64,000 nucleotides of DNA from Thalassotalea piscium (GCF_030295935.1 NZ_AP027362.1:3410001-3474000), one strand, 5' to 3'; shown: positions 35,445 through 45,823, counted from the first letter of the stretch. The notes: generated by a model not told the origin, from the letters alone. Made by a program: numbers and translations.

Positions 35445-36034
35445 TCGGTGGCTGCCTCTCGGTATTTATATGTTTTTGCTTGTAGTTGTAGAATTAGCTC
35501 ATCACTGTCTGGAAGCCACTTAATATCGAAATTATGTAAGGTAACGATTCGTGGTAGACCTGCTATTTTACTCACAAAATCTCCAAACTCATGATAAGTA
35601 CCTATCACTTTGATATCAATAGGAAGTTCCGTATATATCTCTTGTTTTATTTCAGGCTGCCAATTTAAATTAGCGAAATTTAAGCCACTAGTTGTACCAA
35701 CAAAAGTGATGTCATCTAATAAACCTGGTGTTTCATGACTTTCAGGTAAGCTTTTTAACTGATTCGCAAATAGCGCTTCTGCTTCTTCCATTTGCTGCTG
35801 GAAAAGCTCTAAATTAGCAGCAACATGATACTTAGTTTGATACTCCTGCTTTAGAGTTACCTCTTCGGCAGTTACGCGATCTAACATGGTGAGTTTATCT
35901 TGTATTAATAAAACAAAACCTAATCCCATTACCACTATGGCAATAAAGGTAATAAACACCCCTTTTGCGATCGGAGGCCATTCAGCTAGATTATCTAACT
36001 CTAACCCTTCAAATTGTGAAAAATCTATATTCAC
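35441..36034 (-). CDS. pilO: Type IV pilus inner-membrane protein PilO
   Basis: 197 aa: a short cytosolic N-terminus, one membrane helix ('GVFITFIAIVVMGLGFVLLI'), a coiled coil, and a ferredoxin-like periplasmic domain ('INTELPIDIKVIGTYHEFGDFVSKIAGLPRIVTLHNFDI'-type sequence). The start is GTG at 36034, overlapping the pilN TAG (TAGTG); AGGAGGT lies 5 nt upstream, which supports it. It pairs with PilN. Confidence 0.93.
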   Translation of the reverse strand: MNIDFSQFEGLELDNLAEWPPIAKGVFITFIAIVVMGLGFVLLIQDKLTMLDRVTAEEVTLKQEYQTKYHVAANLELFQQQMEEAEALFANQLKSLPESHETPGLLDDITFVGTTSGLNFANLNWQPEIKQEIYTELPIDIKVIGTYHEFGDFVSKIAGLPRIVTLHNFDIKWLPDSDELILQLQAKTYKYREAATE

Positions 36035-36600
36035 TAATTACCTCCTGCTGAAGCATTTTCTATACCTTTAATGCGAACACGCATTTTAAAGTCGCTTAAT
36101 AATTTGCTTTCTGCATCGTCTGATGTAATTGATTCAAGCTCGGCATCAGTAAACAAGTCTGAACGCTCAATAGCTCTGATCATATTTGCTAAGTGGTTAT
36201 TAGATTCACTTTTACCTACGAGTTCAAGAGTATTACCTTGCTTATCCATTGTAGTTAAGTAAATTCCCGTAGGAATAATCTTAGCAATTTCATCAAGTAC
36301 TTGCGTGCCAACGTTTCTACTACGCTGTAATTGTTCAACTACACTAATACGCTTTTGTAGATCAGACTTTTTCTCGTTAAGTGTTTTGATATGTGCGATA
36401 CGACCATCTAAAACTGTAATCTCATTTTTTAAAAATTGATTTCGGCTGTTTTGTCCATCAATACGAGCTTGATAAAACTGGCTAACAATAAAAACAGCGG
36501 CAAAAGAAATTAATGCGATAGCTGTTAAAACAGTAAAAAACTGTCGTTGTTTTGCTTTTTCGGCTGCTTCCCGCCAAGGAAGGAGGTTTATATATGCCAT
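36034..36600 (-). CDS. pilN: Type IV pilus inner-membrane protein PilN
   Basis: 188 aa. The N-terminal 'INLLPWREAAEKAKQRQF' binds PilM, and is followed by one membrane helix and a periplasmic coiled coil plus ferredoxin-like domain ('IIPTGIYLTTMDKQGNTLELVGKSESNNHLANMIRAIE'). It overlaps pilM by 13 nt and pilO by one base, so the operon is translationally coupled throughout. Confidence 0.95.
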   Translation of the reverse strand: MAYINLLPWREAAEKAKQRQFFTVLTAIALISFAAVFIVSQFYQARIDGQNSRNQFLKNEITVLDGRIAHIKTLNEKKSDLQKRISVVEQLQRSRNVGTQVLDEIAKIIPTGIYLTTMDKQGNTLELVGKSESNNHLANMIRAIERSDLFTDAELESITSDDAESKLLSDFKMRVRIKGIENASAGGN

Positions 36601-37667
36601 GGCGAAAAACTCCTTAATGCAAGTCCTGCCGCAACCATATATTGTGGTGCGGTTTTATCTAATTCTGCTTGATCAACTTTTGAAGAGATAACAATATCGT
36701 TAAACGGATTAGCAATAACAGTATGGATCCCTAATTCGTCAGTCAGTAATTGCTGAACACCTTCAACTTGCGCACTTCCCCCAGAAAGTATTAGGTAATC
36801 AACCTTGCCTTTGCCACTGGAAGTTAAAAACATCTGTATAGCACGTCTTATTTGTTGAACCAATATCGTATGAAACGGTGCTAAAACTTCGAATGTATAA
36901 TTGGGTGGGAGATTATTTTGAACTTTTGCAATTTCAGCCTCTTCAAATGGCTTGTTGTAATATGAAACAATCGAACGGGTATATTGTTCTCCACCAAAAA
37001 TCTGATCTCGACTATAAACATGCTTACCAGAATCAGTCACTGAGAATAGCGTCATGGTTGCGCCAATGTCTACTATTGCAACAACTTTATTCGCTGCATC
37101 ATCGGGTAATAACGCAAGATTTAAATCATAAGCTCTACTAACAGCATATGATTCAACATCAATCACCTTGGTATCAAAGCCGCCTAACTCTAAAGCTGAT
37201 ACTCTGGCTTCGACAGACTCAGTTCGAGCTGCACTCAGTAAGACATTCATTTTTGAAGGATCTGACTCGTTTACATCAAGCGATTCAAAATCAAGGCTAA
37301 CTTCATCTAAAGGATAAGGAATTAAACTGTCAGCTTCAATTTCTATTTGGCTTGCAAGCTCTTGCTCTGTGAGTGCAACATCCATATAAATAACTTTAGT
37401 GATAACCGTTTGGCCCGATACAGCTGCTGCAGCTAATGAAACTGACGAGGTAATTTTTTTTCTAATTTTAGCGATGACATTGCCAACCGCTTCTATGTCT
37501 TGAATTTCACGGTCAATGATTGCCCCTCTGGGCATTGGCTCTGTAGCAATTGCCTCGAGGACAAAACCATCACTCCCTTGACTTAATAAAACCGCTTTTG
37601 CTGAGTGAGAACCAATATCAATTCCCACCATTAAAGAAGCTTTCTTTTTTAACAGATTGCTTAGCAT
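36588..37667 (-). CDS. pilM: Type IV pilus assembly ATPase-like protein PilM
   Basis: 359 aa actin/FtsA-like protein: 'MVGIDIGSHSAKAVLL', 'KVVAIVDIGATMTLFSV', 'LILSGGSAQVEGVQQLL' are the nucleotide-binding elements. It is a cytosolic ring component that binds PilN. It is the first gene of pilMNOPQ, divergent from mrcA across 131 nt of very AT-rich DNA that must hold both promoters. Confidence 0.96.
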   Translation of the reverse strand: MLSNLLKKKASLMVGIDIGSHSAKAVLLSQGSDGFVLEAIATEPMPRGAIIDREIQDIEAVGNVIAKIRKKITSSVSLAAAAVSGQTVITKVIYMDVALTEQELASQIEIEADSLIPYPLDEVSLDFESLDVNESDPSKMNVLLSAARTESVEARVSALELGGFDTKVIDVESYAVSRAYDLNLALLPDDAANKVVAIVDIGATMTLFSVTDSGKHVYSRDQIFGGEQYTRSIVSYYNKPFEEAEIAKVQNNLPPNYTFEVLAPFHTILVQQIRRAIQMFLTSSGKGKVDYLILSGGSAQVEGVQQLLTDELGIHTVIANPFNDIVISSKVDQAELDKTAPQYMVAAGLALRSFSPWHI

Positions 37668-37798
37668 AACTTCCCACTAGATCATTTTATTATAATAATA
37701 TTAAGCTTTTTTTATCTATAAATACATTTATTACATGCTTTTACACTATATACTAGTACTATTAAGTAATTTTTATAAATTTTATTGAGCATTTTATT

Positions 37799-40357
37799 TT
37801 GTTTTCACTGAAACGCATTGCAAAAACAGCCCTAATTCTCACTTTTTTAGGGGGGTTATCCCTTTTAGTTGCTTACATGCTAATTAAAGATCAGCTTCCA
37901 AGTGTTGCCTCTTTAAAAGAGGTTCAATGGCAAACTCCAATGCAAATTTACAGCAATGATGGTAAATTAATCAATCAATTTGGTGAAAAAAAACGTATTC
38001 CGTTAAAGCTTAATGAAATACCTCAACAATTAATTAATGCTATTCTTGCCACTGAAGACGACCGTTTTTACTTGCATTTTGGTGTTGATCCTATTGGTAT
38101 GGCACGTGCTATTTTAGGGCAACTTACCGGACAAAACAAAGGGGGTGCTAGTACCATTACCATGCAGGTTGCCCGTAACTTCTTTTTGACCCGTGAACAA
38201 ACTTATATTCGAAAATTGCGTGAAATTTTCACAGCCTTTCATATTGAAAGTCTATTAACTAAAGATGAAATCCTTGAACTATATCTTAATAAAATTGAGC
38301 TAGGACATAGATCTTTTGGTTTTGGGGCTGCTGCACAAGTGTATTACAACAAAGATGTTAACGACCTAACATTAGCACAAATAGCAGTATTGGCAGGCCT
38401 TCCTAAAGCGCCATCAACCATGAACCCCATTAGCCGTCCAGATCGTGCCCTACAAAGAAGAAGTGTAGTTTTACAACGCATGTTAGCGAGTGGTTATATT
38501 TCTGACAGCGAATATCAAGCAGCTAAAAGCGCACCTATTACCGCACAGAAATATGGCACAGAAATAGATTTAAATGCACCATATATTGCAGAAATGGCGC
38601 ATCAAGAGATGATCAGCCGTTATGGCAAAGAGCAAGCCTATACTGCAGGCTATAAAGTATTTACCACAGTGCCATCAACTTTACAGCAAGCGGCACAAAA
38701 AGCGGTAGTTGATAACATTTTCGCTTATGATCAACGCCATGGTTACAGAGGTGTAATAAAAAGCCTACGCCCTTTTGTAGAAAATCAACTCACCGATACA
38801 ACAAGTTCTGATATTGAGCCTTTAACCGAGACTGAAATTAGTCAAGCCATTGCCCATGTGATGACTTACGAGCGCCTAGCAGTAGCCGTTGTTACTAAAG
38901 TACTCGATAACTCTGTTGAGATTACCCTAAAAGACAATGAAGTAGCTACAATAGCTTGGGAAAACTTAGCTTGGGCGCGTGACTTTATTAATGATGACAG
39001 CCAAGGCCCCCCCCCATCAAATGCAAAAGAAATACTCAGTTATGGCGACGTAATTTATGTAGAAACAATTAACCAAGGCTATAAATTAAGTCAGTTACCT
39101 GATGTGAGTTCTGCTTTAGTGTCTATTTCGCCCGATAACGGAGCAATAAAAGCGGTTGTTGGCGGATTTAGTTTTTATCAAAGCCAATTTAACCGTGTAA
39201 CACAAGCTAAACGTCAAGTGGGTTCAAATATTAAACCCTTCTTATATTCTGCCGCCCTTGACCATGGTTTAACGTTAGCATCGTTAGTTAACGATGCACC
39301 TATTAATGAATGGGATCAGTCAACCGGTACCGTATGGCGTCCTAAAAATTCACCGCCAGAATACAATGGTGTAGTGCGTGTTAAGCGTGCTTTAGCGCAA
39401 TCAAAAAACGTTGTAGCGGTTAGACTCTTTAGAAGTGTTGGCATGGATAATGTTATTCCACATATTGCATCATTCGGTTTCTCTCCCGATGAATTACCAA
39501 GAAATGAATCTTTAGCATTAGGCTCGGCCTCACTTACACCATTAGAAGTAGTAACAGGCTTTGCTGTATTTGCGAATGGGGGCTTTTTAGTACAACCTTA
39601 TTTAATTGATCGAATTGAAGACTCTTTTGGCAATATTGTGTATCAAGCAAACCCAGCTATAGCTTGTGATAGTTGCAGCCAACTTTCAGATACAGAGAGT
39701 GTTACACTAGATAGTCTTCAGCCAACACCCAAATACCTACAAGAAAACACACAAACCACTGAGCAAAAAGTACCATTTAGGAAAGCAGAAAGAGTGATCA
39801 GTGCGCAAAATGCTTTTTTAATCACTGAGGCACTTAACGAAGCTATTTGGGGAGCCGACTGGTCTTCTTCGCCTGGATGGCAGGGTACAGGGTTTAGAGC
39901 AAGAACACTCAAACGCCGCGACATTGCAGGTAAAACGGGAACAACTAACGAAGCAAAAGATGCATGGTTTTCCGGCTACAGTCGCCACCTTGTGGCAACT
40001 TCTTGGATAGGCTTTGATGATCATAGCCGAAACTTAGGTCGAACTACTGCCAACCGAAATTTAGGAGATAATCAAATCAGTGGTACTGAATTTGGTGCTA
40101 AATCTGCGCAACCTGCTTGGATATCATTTATGGAAACCGCGTTAGAAGACATTCCTGTTGAACCCTTTGAACAGCCACAAAATATAGTATCTATTCGAAT
40201 AGATAAGAAAACAGGAAAACTAACCAACCGTACTGACAAAACAAGCATATTTGAATATTTTATTTTAGGCACAGAGCCTACCGAATATGTCAGTAAAGAT
40301 ATTAGCAATGAAATATTCAACCAAAATAAAAGTGACCCACTAAAAGAAATTTTTTAA
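37799..40357 (+). CDS. mrcA: Penicillin-binding protein 1A
   Basis: 852 aa, bifunctional. The start is read as TTG at 37799, since no ATG precedes the membrane anchor. After the anchor helix (10-28), the GT51 glycosyltransferase has 'ATEDDRFYLHFGVDPIGMARAI' and 'GGASTITMQVARNFFL'. The transpeptidase has SxxK in 'GSNIKPFLYSAAL', SxN in 'QSKNVVAVR' and KTG in 'AGKTGTTNEAKDAWF'. It polymerises and cross-links peptidoglycan. A run of nine C (39007-39015) encodes Pro-Pro-Pro, an unusual homopolymer here. Divergent from pilM, as in most gammaproteobacteria. Confidence 0.95.
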   Translation: MFSLKRIAKTALILTFLGGLSLLVAYMLIKDQLPSVASLKEVQWQTPMQIYSNDGKLINQFGEKKRIPLKLNEIPQQLINAILATEDDRFYLHFGVDPIGMARAILGQLTGQNKGGASTITMQVARNFFLTREQTYIRKLREIFTAFHIESLLTKDEILELYLNKIELGHRSFGFGAAAQVYYNKDVNDLTLAQIAVLAGLPKAPSTMNPISRPDRALQRRSVVLQRMLASGYISDSEYQAAKSAPITAQKYGTEIDLNAPYIAEMAHQEMISRYGKEQAYTAGYKVFTTVPSTLQQAAQKAVVDNIFAYDQRHGYRGVIKSLRPFVENQLTDTTSSDIEPLTETEISQAIAHVMTYERLAVAVVTKVLDNSVEITLKDNEVATIAWENLAWARDFINDDSQGPPPSNAKEILSYGDVIYVETINQGYKLSQLPDVSSALVSISPDNGAIKAVVGGFSFYQSQFNRVTQAKRQVGSNIKPFLYSAALDHGLTLASLVNDAPINEWDQSTGTVWRPKNSPPEYNGVVRVKRALAQSKNVVAVRLFRSVGMDNVIPHIASFGFSPDELPRNESLALGSASLTPLEVVTGFAVFANGGFLVQPYLIDRIEDSFGNIVYQANPAIACDSCSQLSDTESVTLDSLQPTPKYLQENTQTTEQKVPFRKAERVISAQNAFLITEALNEAIWGADWSSSPGWQGTGFRARTLKRRDIAGKTGTTNEAKDAWFSGYSRHLVATSWIGFDDHSRNLGRTTANRNLGDNQISGTEFGAKSAQPAWISFMETALEDIPVEPFEQPQNIVSIRIDKKTGKLTNRTDKTSIFEYFILGTEPTEYVSKDISNEIFNQNKSDPLKEIF

Positions 40358-40753
40358 AAAGCCTGAGCAGTTGCTTAAAAAAAGCATTAGTCGTATAGCT
40401 AAGATAGCCTAACGGCTTATGGTGCATTTAGAATTTTTCTAATACAATCAGTGGTTAACTCAACAGTTTTCGCTTGAAAGGCGTGCTTTAAAGCCCTTTT
40501 CGTTTATCCTTATGTATGAATAAAATATGCGATCTATATAAGAGATACTTAATCTATTAAAAAACTTTCGTTTGAAACTTCACTTCAAATATTTTTTTAG
40601 CATATACCCATAAATTTTATTAAGTTTAATGAATAATTAACAACGCGCCTTTTCAAATAAAAAGCAATTAAAAATCAAACCCTTAATATAAAAAGTGCTT
40701 ATATATTTAATAAGTATCTTTATTATTATTTTAAAAATCACACCTTTATAAAT

Positions 40754-40804
40754 GAAAGTTATAGTGAAAACTTTCAAAACGAAAGAAATTTTTCTTTCGT
40801 TTTT
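40754..40804 (+). promoter_or_regulatory. Tandem hairpins, terminator or attenuator in the pckA leader
   Basis: AAAACGAAAGAAA (40776-40788) pairs with TTTCTTTCGTTTT (40791-40803) and merges into a T-run, a rho-independent terminator shape 80 nt before the pckA ATG. Just upstream, GAAAGTT (40754-40760) and AACTTTC (40769-40775) can form a second hairpin. The rest of the 527-nt gap after mrcA (from 40358) is AT-rich, with no gene seen. Confidence 0.5.
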
Positions 40805-40884
40805 CCTTGCGATCGCCTAGAATTGCGACCTCAACAACACCGAAACTTACACCTTTAATTGTCATACTTAGGAGCTTATTTGCT

Positions 40885-42495
40885 ATGACCGTTTTGCAAA
40901 ACTCAATAGATTTATCGAAATACGGCATCACCAACGCTGACGAAATAATATACAACCCGTCGTATGAGCTACTTTTCAAAGAAGAAACAAAGTCTGACCT
41001 TGAAGGTTTTGATAAAGGTGTCGTTACTGAAGTAGGTGCAGTGTCAGTGGATACTGGTATTTTTACCGGTCGCTCACCAAAAGATAAATATATTGTGCGA
41101 GACGATATCACTAAAGATACTGTTTGGTGGTCTGATCAAGGCAAAAACGATAACAAGCCAATGACTCAAGAGACTTGGTCACAATTAAAAAACCAAGTAA
41201 CGACTCAACTTTCAGGAAAGCGTTTATTCGTTGTTGACACTTTTTGCGGTGCTAACGAAGACACTCGTTTAAAAGTGCGCTTTATCACTGAAGTAGCATG
41301 GCAAGCTCACTTTGTAAAAAATATGTTTATTCGTCCAAGTGATGAAGAGCTTGCTACCTACGAACCAGACTTTGTTGTGATGAATGGCGCAAAAACAACA
41401 AATCCTAACTGGAAAGAGCAGGGCTTAAATTCTGAAAACTTTGTTGCGTTTAACTTAACTGAAAAAATGCAGTTAATTGGTGGTACTTGGTACGGTGGTG
41501 AAATGAAAAAAGGAATGTTCTCTATGATGAACTATTTCTTACCACTAAAAGGCATAGCTTCAATGCACTGTAGTGCGAATGTTGGGGAAGCTGGCGATGT
41601 GGCTATTTTCTTTGGTTTGTCAGGTACAGGCAAAACAACACTTTCGACGGATCCAAAACGTGAATTAATTGGTGATGACGAGCATGGTTGGGACGACAAT
41701 GGTGTTTTTAACTTTGAAGGTGGTTGTTACGCAAAAACTATTAACTTAAGTAAAGAAAACGAACCAGATATTTATAACGCTATCCGCCGCGATGCTTTAT
41801 TAGAAAACGTGGTAGTTGCTGCTGATGGCACTATCGACTTTGATGATGGCTCAAAAACAGAAAATACACGTGTTTCTTACCCTATTCATCATATTGATAA
41901 TATTGTTAAGCCAATTTCTCGTGCAGGTCATGCTAAGAAAGTGATCTTTTTAACTGCTGATGCATTTGGTGTATTACCACCTGTTGCAAAATTAACTCCA
42001 GAGCAAACTGAATATTACTTTTTATCAGGTTTTACCGCTAAATTAGCTGGTACTGAACGTGGAATCACTGAACCAACACCTACTTTTTCTAGTTGTTTTG
42101 GGGCTGCTTTTTTAAGTTTGCACCCAACACAATATGCAGAAGTACTGCGTAATCGTATGCAAGCAGTGGGCGCTGAAGCTTACTTAGTGAACACTGGTTG
42201 GAATGGCACAGGCAAGCGTATTTCAATTAAAGCAACTCGCGCCATTATCGACTCAATACTTGATGGTTCAATTGACGATGCTGATACAGTTACCTTGCCT
42301 TTATTTAATTTAGAAATACCAACAAAAGTAGATGGCGTTGTAGGCGACATTCTTGACCCACGAGCTACTTATGCAGATAAAAGTGATTGGCAGACTAAAG
42401 CGATTGACTTAGCTAATCGCTTTGTTAATAACTTTGAGAAGTTTACTGATACAGATAACGGTAAAAACTTAGTTAAAGCAGGTCCTATTTTATAA
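40885..42495 (+). CDS. pckA: Phosphoenolpyruvate carboxykinase (ATP)
   Basis: 536 aa from the ATG at 40885; AGGAG (40870-40874) is 10 nt upstream, and the frame's upstream extension is not family-like. Motifs: '[15 protein letters not shown]', the kinase-1a P-loop '[18 protein letters not shown]', kinase-2 '[23 protein letters not shown]' and '[11 protein letters not shown]'-type '[12 protein letters not shown]'. It converts oxaloacetate plus ATP to PEP, the entry step of gluconeogenesis. It is next to envZ-ompR, as in E. coli. Confidence 0.97.
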   Translation: MTVLQNSIDLSKYGITNADEIIYNPSYELLFKEETKSDLEGFDKGVVTEVGAVSVDTGIFTGRSPKDKYIVRDDITKDTVWWSDQGKNDNKPMTQETWSQLKNQVTTQLSGKRLFVVDTFCGANEDTRLKVRFITEVAWQAHFVKNMFIRPSDEELATYEPDFVVMNGAKTTNPNWKEQGLNSENFVAFNLTEKMQLIGGTWYGGEMKKGMFSMMNYFLPLKGIASMHCSANVGEAGDVAIFFGLSGTGKTTLSTDPKRELIGDDEHGWDDNGVFNFEGGCYAKTINLSKENEPDIYNAIRRDALLENVVVAADGTIDFDDGSKTENTRVSYPIHHIDNIVKPISRAGHAKKVIFLTADAFGVLPPVAKLTPEQTEYYFLSGFTAKLAGTERGITEPTPTFSSCFGAAFLSLHPTQYAEVLRNRMQAVGAEAYLVNTGWNGTGKRISIKATRAIIDSILDGSIDDADTVTLPLFNLEIPTKVDGVVGDILDPRATYADKSDWQTKAIDLANRFVNNFEKFTDTDNGKNLVKAGPIL

Positions 42496-42515
42496 TTTAT
42501 TCAATTATAAATATT

Positions 42516-42543
42516 AAAAAAGCCGCATTAGCGGCTTTTATTA
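42516..42543. terminator. Terminator between pckA and envZ
   Basis: AAAGCCGC (42519-42526) pairs with GCGGCTTT (42531-42538) across ATTA, with A-rich and T-rich flanks on both sides. It can end pckA on the plus strand and envZ on the minus strand. Confidence 0.88.
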
Positions 42544-42566
42544 TTTCTACATTATACGGATTGCTA

Positions 42567-43859
42567 TCAAGCTAACGGTAATAAAACTTTTGCCGTTAAA
42601 CCGCCTTCAGCTCTATTGGTAAGCAACACCCTGCCACCATGAGTATCAATAATTCGTTTTATAATAGCTAATCCTAGCCCACTGCCTTCTGTTCCTCTTG
42701 CTTTATCACCTTGGGTAAAAGGTTGAAATAAACGTTCTATTTCAGACTCTTCAATGCCAGGGCCATGATCGGAAACAGTAATGAAAGCTAAAGAACTGTT
42801 CGGCTCTCGTCCTGTTAAAATTTCAATGTCACCACTGCTATAGCGTTGTGAGTTTTGAATTAAATTCGCTATAGCACGTTTTATAGCAACATAGCGTAAC
42901 GGGATCTCAGGCAAATCGCCTTTGATAAAGTAAATGCGTCTATCCGAAATAGCCTCGGTATTTACTACATCTTCAACTAATGCATTTAAATCTGTTAATT
43001 CTGCTTTATGCTTGCTGTCATTTCTAATGTAGTCAATGAACTGATCGATGATTGTATTCATATCATCAATATCACTTTCAATACCTTCTTTTAAAAACTC
43101 ATCGTCTTTCGACATCATTTCTGTAGCTAAGCGAATGCGTGTTAACGGCGTGCGCAAGTCATGAGAAATACCCGCCATTAATAAGTTTCGATCATCTTCT
43201 AGTTGTTTTATGCCTTTAGACATATGATTAAACGCTTGAGTAACAGCCACTATTTCTGTAGTACCACGCTCCTTAATTGGCTCAGGAAAAGCCCCAGAAC
43301 CAACAGAATGTGCTGCTTTTTGGAGAGCTTTTAACGGTCGATTTAATTGCCTAACAAACAGCCAGCCACCTATAACACTTAAAGAACCAAGTACTGCTAA
43401 CACGAATAACAAGGGTGCATAGCTCGCCTCTTCTAAACTTGTTAAAGGTATTTTAACCCAGTATTGCGGCGCTTGTGGTGGCCGGATCCAAAAAAGGTAT
43501 TCATCACCTTGTGAAATTCGCACTTCGGCTTCGCCACCAAGTAACTGCGACATTTCAAGCGAACGGTTTTGATAATAATTGGCGTGTTGAAGGCCAAGCT
43601 CTAACGCGCGGCTTTCGGTATAAACACCTATTCCTGTTTCTCGCTGAAATGCAACAGCCATCGCAGGACTTAACACGGGGTCTTTAACGTCAATAAACAC
43701 CACGCGTACCTGTTTTGCCAACAGCTCATTAATTAATTGAGAACTCGGTTGAAAGCTATAAACAGCAAAGGCAACTAATGATACCAATTGATTGATAAAC
43801 AGCAAAACGCTGATCAATAAAATGGTTTGCCCAAAAGCACTACGTGGCAATATTCTCAT
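42567..43859 (-). CDS. envZ: Osmosensor histidine kinase EnvZ
   Basis: 430 aa. TM1 is at about 10-33, a periplasmic domain at 34-148, TM2 at 150-170, then a HAMP domain ('[34 protein letters not shown]'). The H-box '[22 protein letters not shown]' has the phosphorylated His at about 233, and the ATPase has N-box '[10 protein letters not shown]', '[18 protein letters not shown]' and 'GSGLGLAII'. It phosphorylates OmpR in response to osmotic or cytosolic signals. It lies 6 nt downstream of ompR in the usual order. Confidence 0.96.
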   Translation of the reverse strand: MRILPRSAFGQTILLISVLLFINQLVSLVAFAVYSFQPSSQLINELLAKQVRVVFIDVKDPVLSPAMAVAFQRETGIGVYTESRALELGLQHANYYQNRSLEMSQLLGGEAEVRISQGDEYLFWIRPPQAPQYWVKIPLTSLEEASYAPLLFVLAVLGSLSVIGGWLFVRQLNRPLKALQKAAHSVGSGAFPEPIKERGTTEIVAVTQAFNHMSKGIKQLEDDRNLLMAGISHDLRTPLTRIRLATEMMSKDDEFLKEGIESDIDDMNTIIDQFIDYIRNDSKHKAELTDLNALVEDVVNTEAISDRRIYFIKGDLPEIPLRYVAIKRAIANLIQNSQRYSSGDIEILTGREPNSSLAFITVSDHGPGIEESEIERLFQPFTQGDKARGTEGSGLGLAIIKRIIDTHGGRVLLTNRAEGGLTAKVLLPLA

Positions 43860-43865
43860 GTCATA

Positions 43866-44591
43866 TTAAGCGACAGCTTTTCCTTCCGGCACGAAGACAT
43901 ACCCAAGCCCCCAAACCGTTTGAATATATCGAGGCTTAGTAGGATCTTCTTCAAGCATTCTACGCAAGCGTGATACCTGAACATCAATACTACGCTCAAG
44001 TGCAGAGTAGTCTCTACCTCGCGCTAAGTTCATTAGTTTGTCGCGTGATAATGGCTCTCTCGGATGTGTGATCAATGCTTTCAATACCGCAAACTCACCA
44101 CTGGTTAAAGGCATATTAACATCGCCTTTTAACATTTCGCGTGTTGCTAGGTTTAATTGGTATTCGCCAAACGAGATAATATTCTCTTCAAGTGAAGGTG
44201 CTCCTGGCGCTTCCTGCACACGACGACGTAATACGGCTTTGATACGGGCTAGTAATTCGCGAGGGTTAAATGGCTTAGGCATATAGTCATCAGCCCCTAG
44301 CTCTAAACCGATTATACGATCAACCTCATCACCTTTTGCTGTTAGCATTACAATAGGAATATCATTAGATTTCTGGCGTAAGCGGCGGCAAATAGATAAA
44401 CCGTCTTCGCCGGGTAACATTAAATCTAATACGAGTAAATGAAAGTTTTCGCGTTCAAGTAATCGGTCCATTTGCTCAGAGTTTGCCGCACTACGTACAA
44501 CAAAACCTTGCTCCACCAAATAGCGCTCTAACAATGAGCGTAAACGCATATCATCATCAACAACCAATATTTTAGGTGTTTCCTGTCCCAT
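43866..44591 (-). CDS. ompR: Response regulator OmpR
   Basis: 241 aa. Receiver domain with the acidic pair 'VVDDDMRLRSLLERYL', phosphoacceptor Asp56 in 'LLVLDLMLPGEDGLSICRRLR' and Lys in 'MLTAKGDEVDRIIGLELGADDYMPKPFNPREL'. Winged-helix DNA-binding domain from about 140 ('LTSGEFAVLKALITHPREPLSRDKLMNLARGRDYSALERSIDVQVSRLRRMLEEDP'). First gene of the ompR-envZ operon. Confidence 0.97.
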   Translation of the reverse strand: MGQETPKILVVDDDMRLRSLLERYLVEQGFVVRSAANSEQMDRLLERENFHLLVLDLMLPGEDGLSICRRLRQKSNDIPIVMLTAKGDEVDRIIGLELGADDYMPKPFNPRELLARIKAVLRRRVQEAPGAPSLEENIISFGEYQLNLATREMLKGDVNMPLTSGEFAVLKALITHPREPLSRDKLMNLARGRDYSALERSIDVQVSRLRRMLEEDPTKPRYIQTVWGLGYVFVPEGKAVA

Positions 44592-44933
44592 AATGTACTC
44601 TTCTTCTCAATAAGTTTTTCTACTATAGCGATAGTGCCAGATATTTAAAAAGTTTGTCTGAATCTTTCGCCCGCGTTTTGTTACAAATTATGACTTATTA
44701 TAAACCTGTAGTTATATTTATCGCTCTCTTGTTGGATAGTTTATCAGTTACTTACTACAAAACAATTCAAGGTTATTTAGGAGAAGGCTTACTGCCCTTT
44801 GAAGAACAAAACTAATCTGTTTAAATACATCGAAAAAACAGCAATGGCAAATATACGCTGATTCTATTGCGTAAAAATCTCTATTTACAAAATATCATTA
44901 ACGCACTTACCAACAATATGTCAGAATGCGCGC
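44592..44933. other. 342-nt gap upstream of ompR; one weak small ORF
   Basis: This should contain the ompR promoter (minus strand) and the promoter of the next plus-strand gene, but no site is recognisable by eye. A 41-codon frame with a hydrophobic N-terminus (44690-44815, plus, starting MTYYKPVVIFIALLL) is open, but it has no clear ribosome-binding site and no family; it is not called as a gene. Confidence 0.3.
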
Positions 44934-45293
44934 ATGAAAGTATGGTTCTATTTTTTCAAAGCTCCTAGAAGAGTAATATTTATCAGCCGTAAACGCTTAA
45001 TTACAAGAGTGAGACGCCAACTATTGCGCGTAAAAATTGCATTAGCGCAAGAAAAAGTAGAAACAAAAGAAATGCTCGCAATTTATAAGCGTTATACTAA
45101 ACGACAAGCCACACCTGAAGAAATGAAACTTGCAAATCAGCAATTTTTTGATGTATTAAAAGGTTTAGGAATCGGTATTGTTGCTTTATTACCCTTTGCC
45201 CCGATAACACTGCCGATAGTGATAAAACTAGGTAAGTTAGTGGGTGTTGATATATTACCTAGCTCTTTCCGCGAAGAAGAAAAGCCTAAATAG
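44934..45293 (+). CDS. LETM1-like domain small protein
   Basis: 119 aa. A basic N-terminal helix ('RRVIFISRKRLITRVRRQLLRVKIALA') is followed by 'ATPEEMKLANQQFFDVLKGLGIGIVALLPFAPITLPIVIKLGKLVGVDILPSSF', which follows the LETM1 core (an 'E-x-x-D/Q-F-x-DLLR' helix, a membrane-like segment with 'LPFAPITLPI', then 'LPSSF'). Bacterial short forms are of unknown function. One predicted membrane or amphipathic segment. Confidence 0.6.
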   Translation: MKVWFYFFKAPRRVIFISRKRLITRVRRQLLRVKIALAQEKVETKEMLAIYKRYTKRQATPEEMKLANQQFFDVLKGLGIGIVALLPFAPITLPIVIKLGKLVGVDILPSSFREEEKPK

Positions 45294-45331
45294 CCTACTC
45301 TCCAGTTCACTATTTATAATAATTAAACTTT

Positions 45332-45823
45332 TTATTTTAAATAGCCAATGGCTTGATCCGTTACACATTGAGTAAAACTTTTTTGTCTTTCTTCAAACGT
45401 TAATGAAGCAATAGCACGTTCAACAATTACCATTTTTTGCTGACGATCTTCTTTTGATAGTTCTTGCAATTGTTCATGAAAACACCCTAGCAATCCAAAG
45501 TTTAGTGCAGTTTCAGACTTAATACTTTCACCTGCCAAGCATTGGGCTAATTTATTGGCTAGCACGTCCCTGTCCATTTTAACAATGAGCTCTTTAACTT
45601 GGTAGCCAATAGGATCAATTTTACGTTTTTTATTGCAGGCGTAAAACATATCAGCTACAGCCACAACAGGAATTAAGGCTTCGTGCTGCTTTGAGAATGT
45701 GTCTTTAAGCCATTGGTTGTGTTCATGCTGAGCCTTCTCTTCATCAGTTTGTGCACTAACATTGAATAACACTATACATGTACTCAACAGTACTCCTTTG
45801 ATAAAGACAGAATTGCGCATCAT
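45332..45823 (-). CDS. Secreted protein of unknown function
   Basis: 163 aa with a signal peptide (residues 1-24, ending VSA). The mature part is helical and charged, with four Cys: 'YACNKKRKID', 'LAQCLAGES', 'LLGCFHEQL' and 'FTQCVTDQ', probably two disulfides. No family recognised. It converges with the LETM1-like gene (38-nt gap) and diverges from the TlpA-like gene. Confidence 0.6.
   Translation of the reverse strand: MMRNSVFIKGVLLSTCIVLFNVSAQTDEEKAQHEHNQWLKDTFSKQHEALIPVVAVADMFYACNKKRKIDPIGYQVKELIVKMDRDVLANKLAQCLAGESIKSETALNFGLLGCFHEQLQELSKEDRQQKMVIVERAIASLTFEERQKSFTQCVTDQAIGYLK

Noticed and set aside
40807-40884. N-terminal extension of pckA
   Set aside because: The extra residues are unlike PEP carboxykinases; a Shine-Dalgarno and family-type start exist at 40885.
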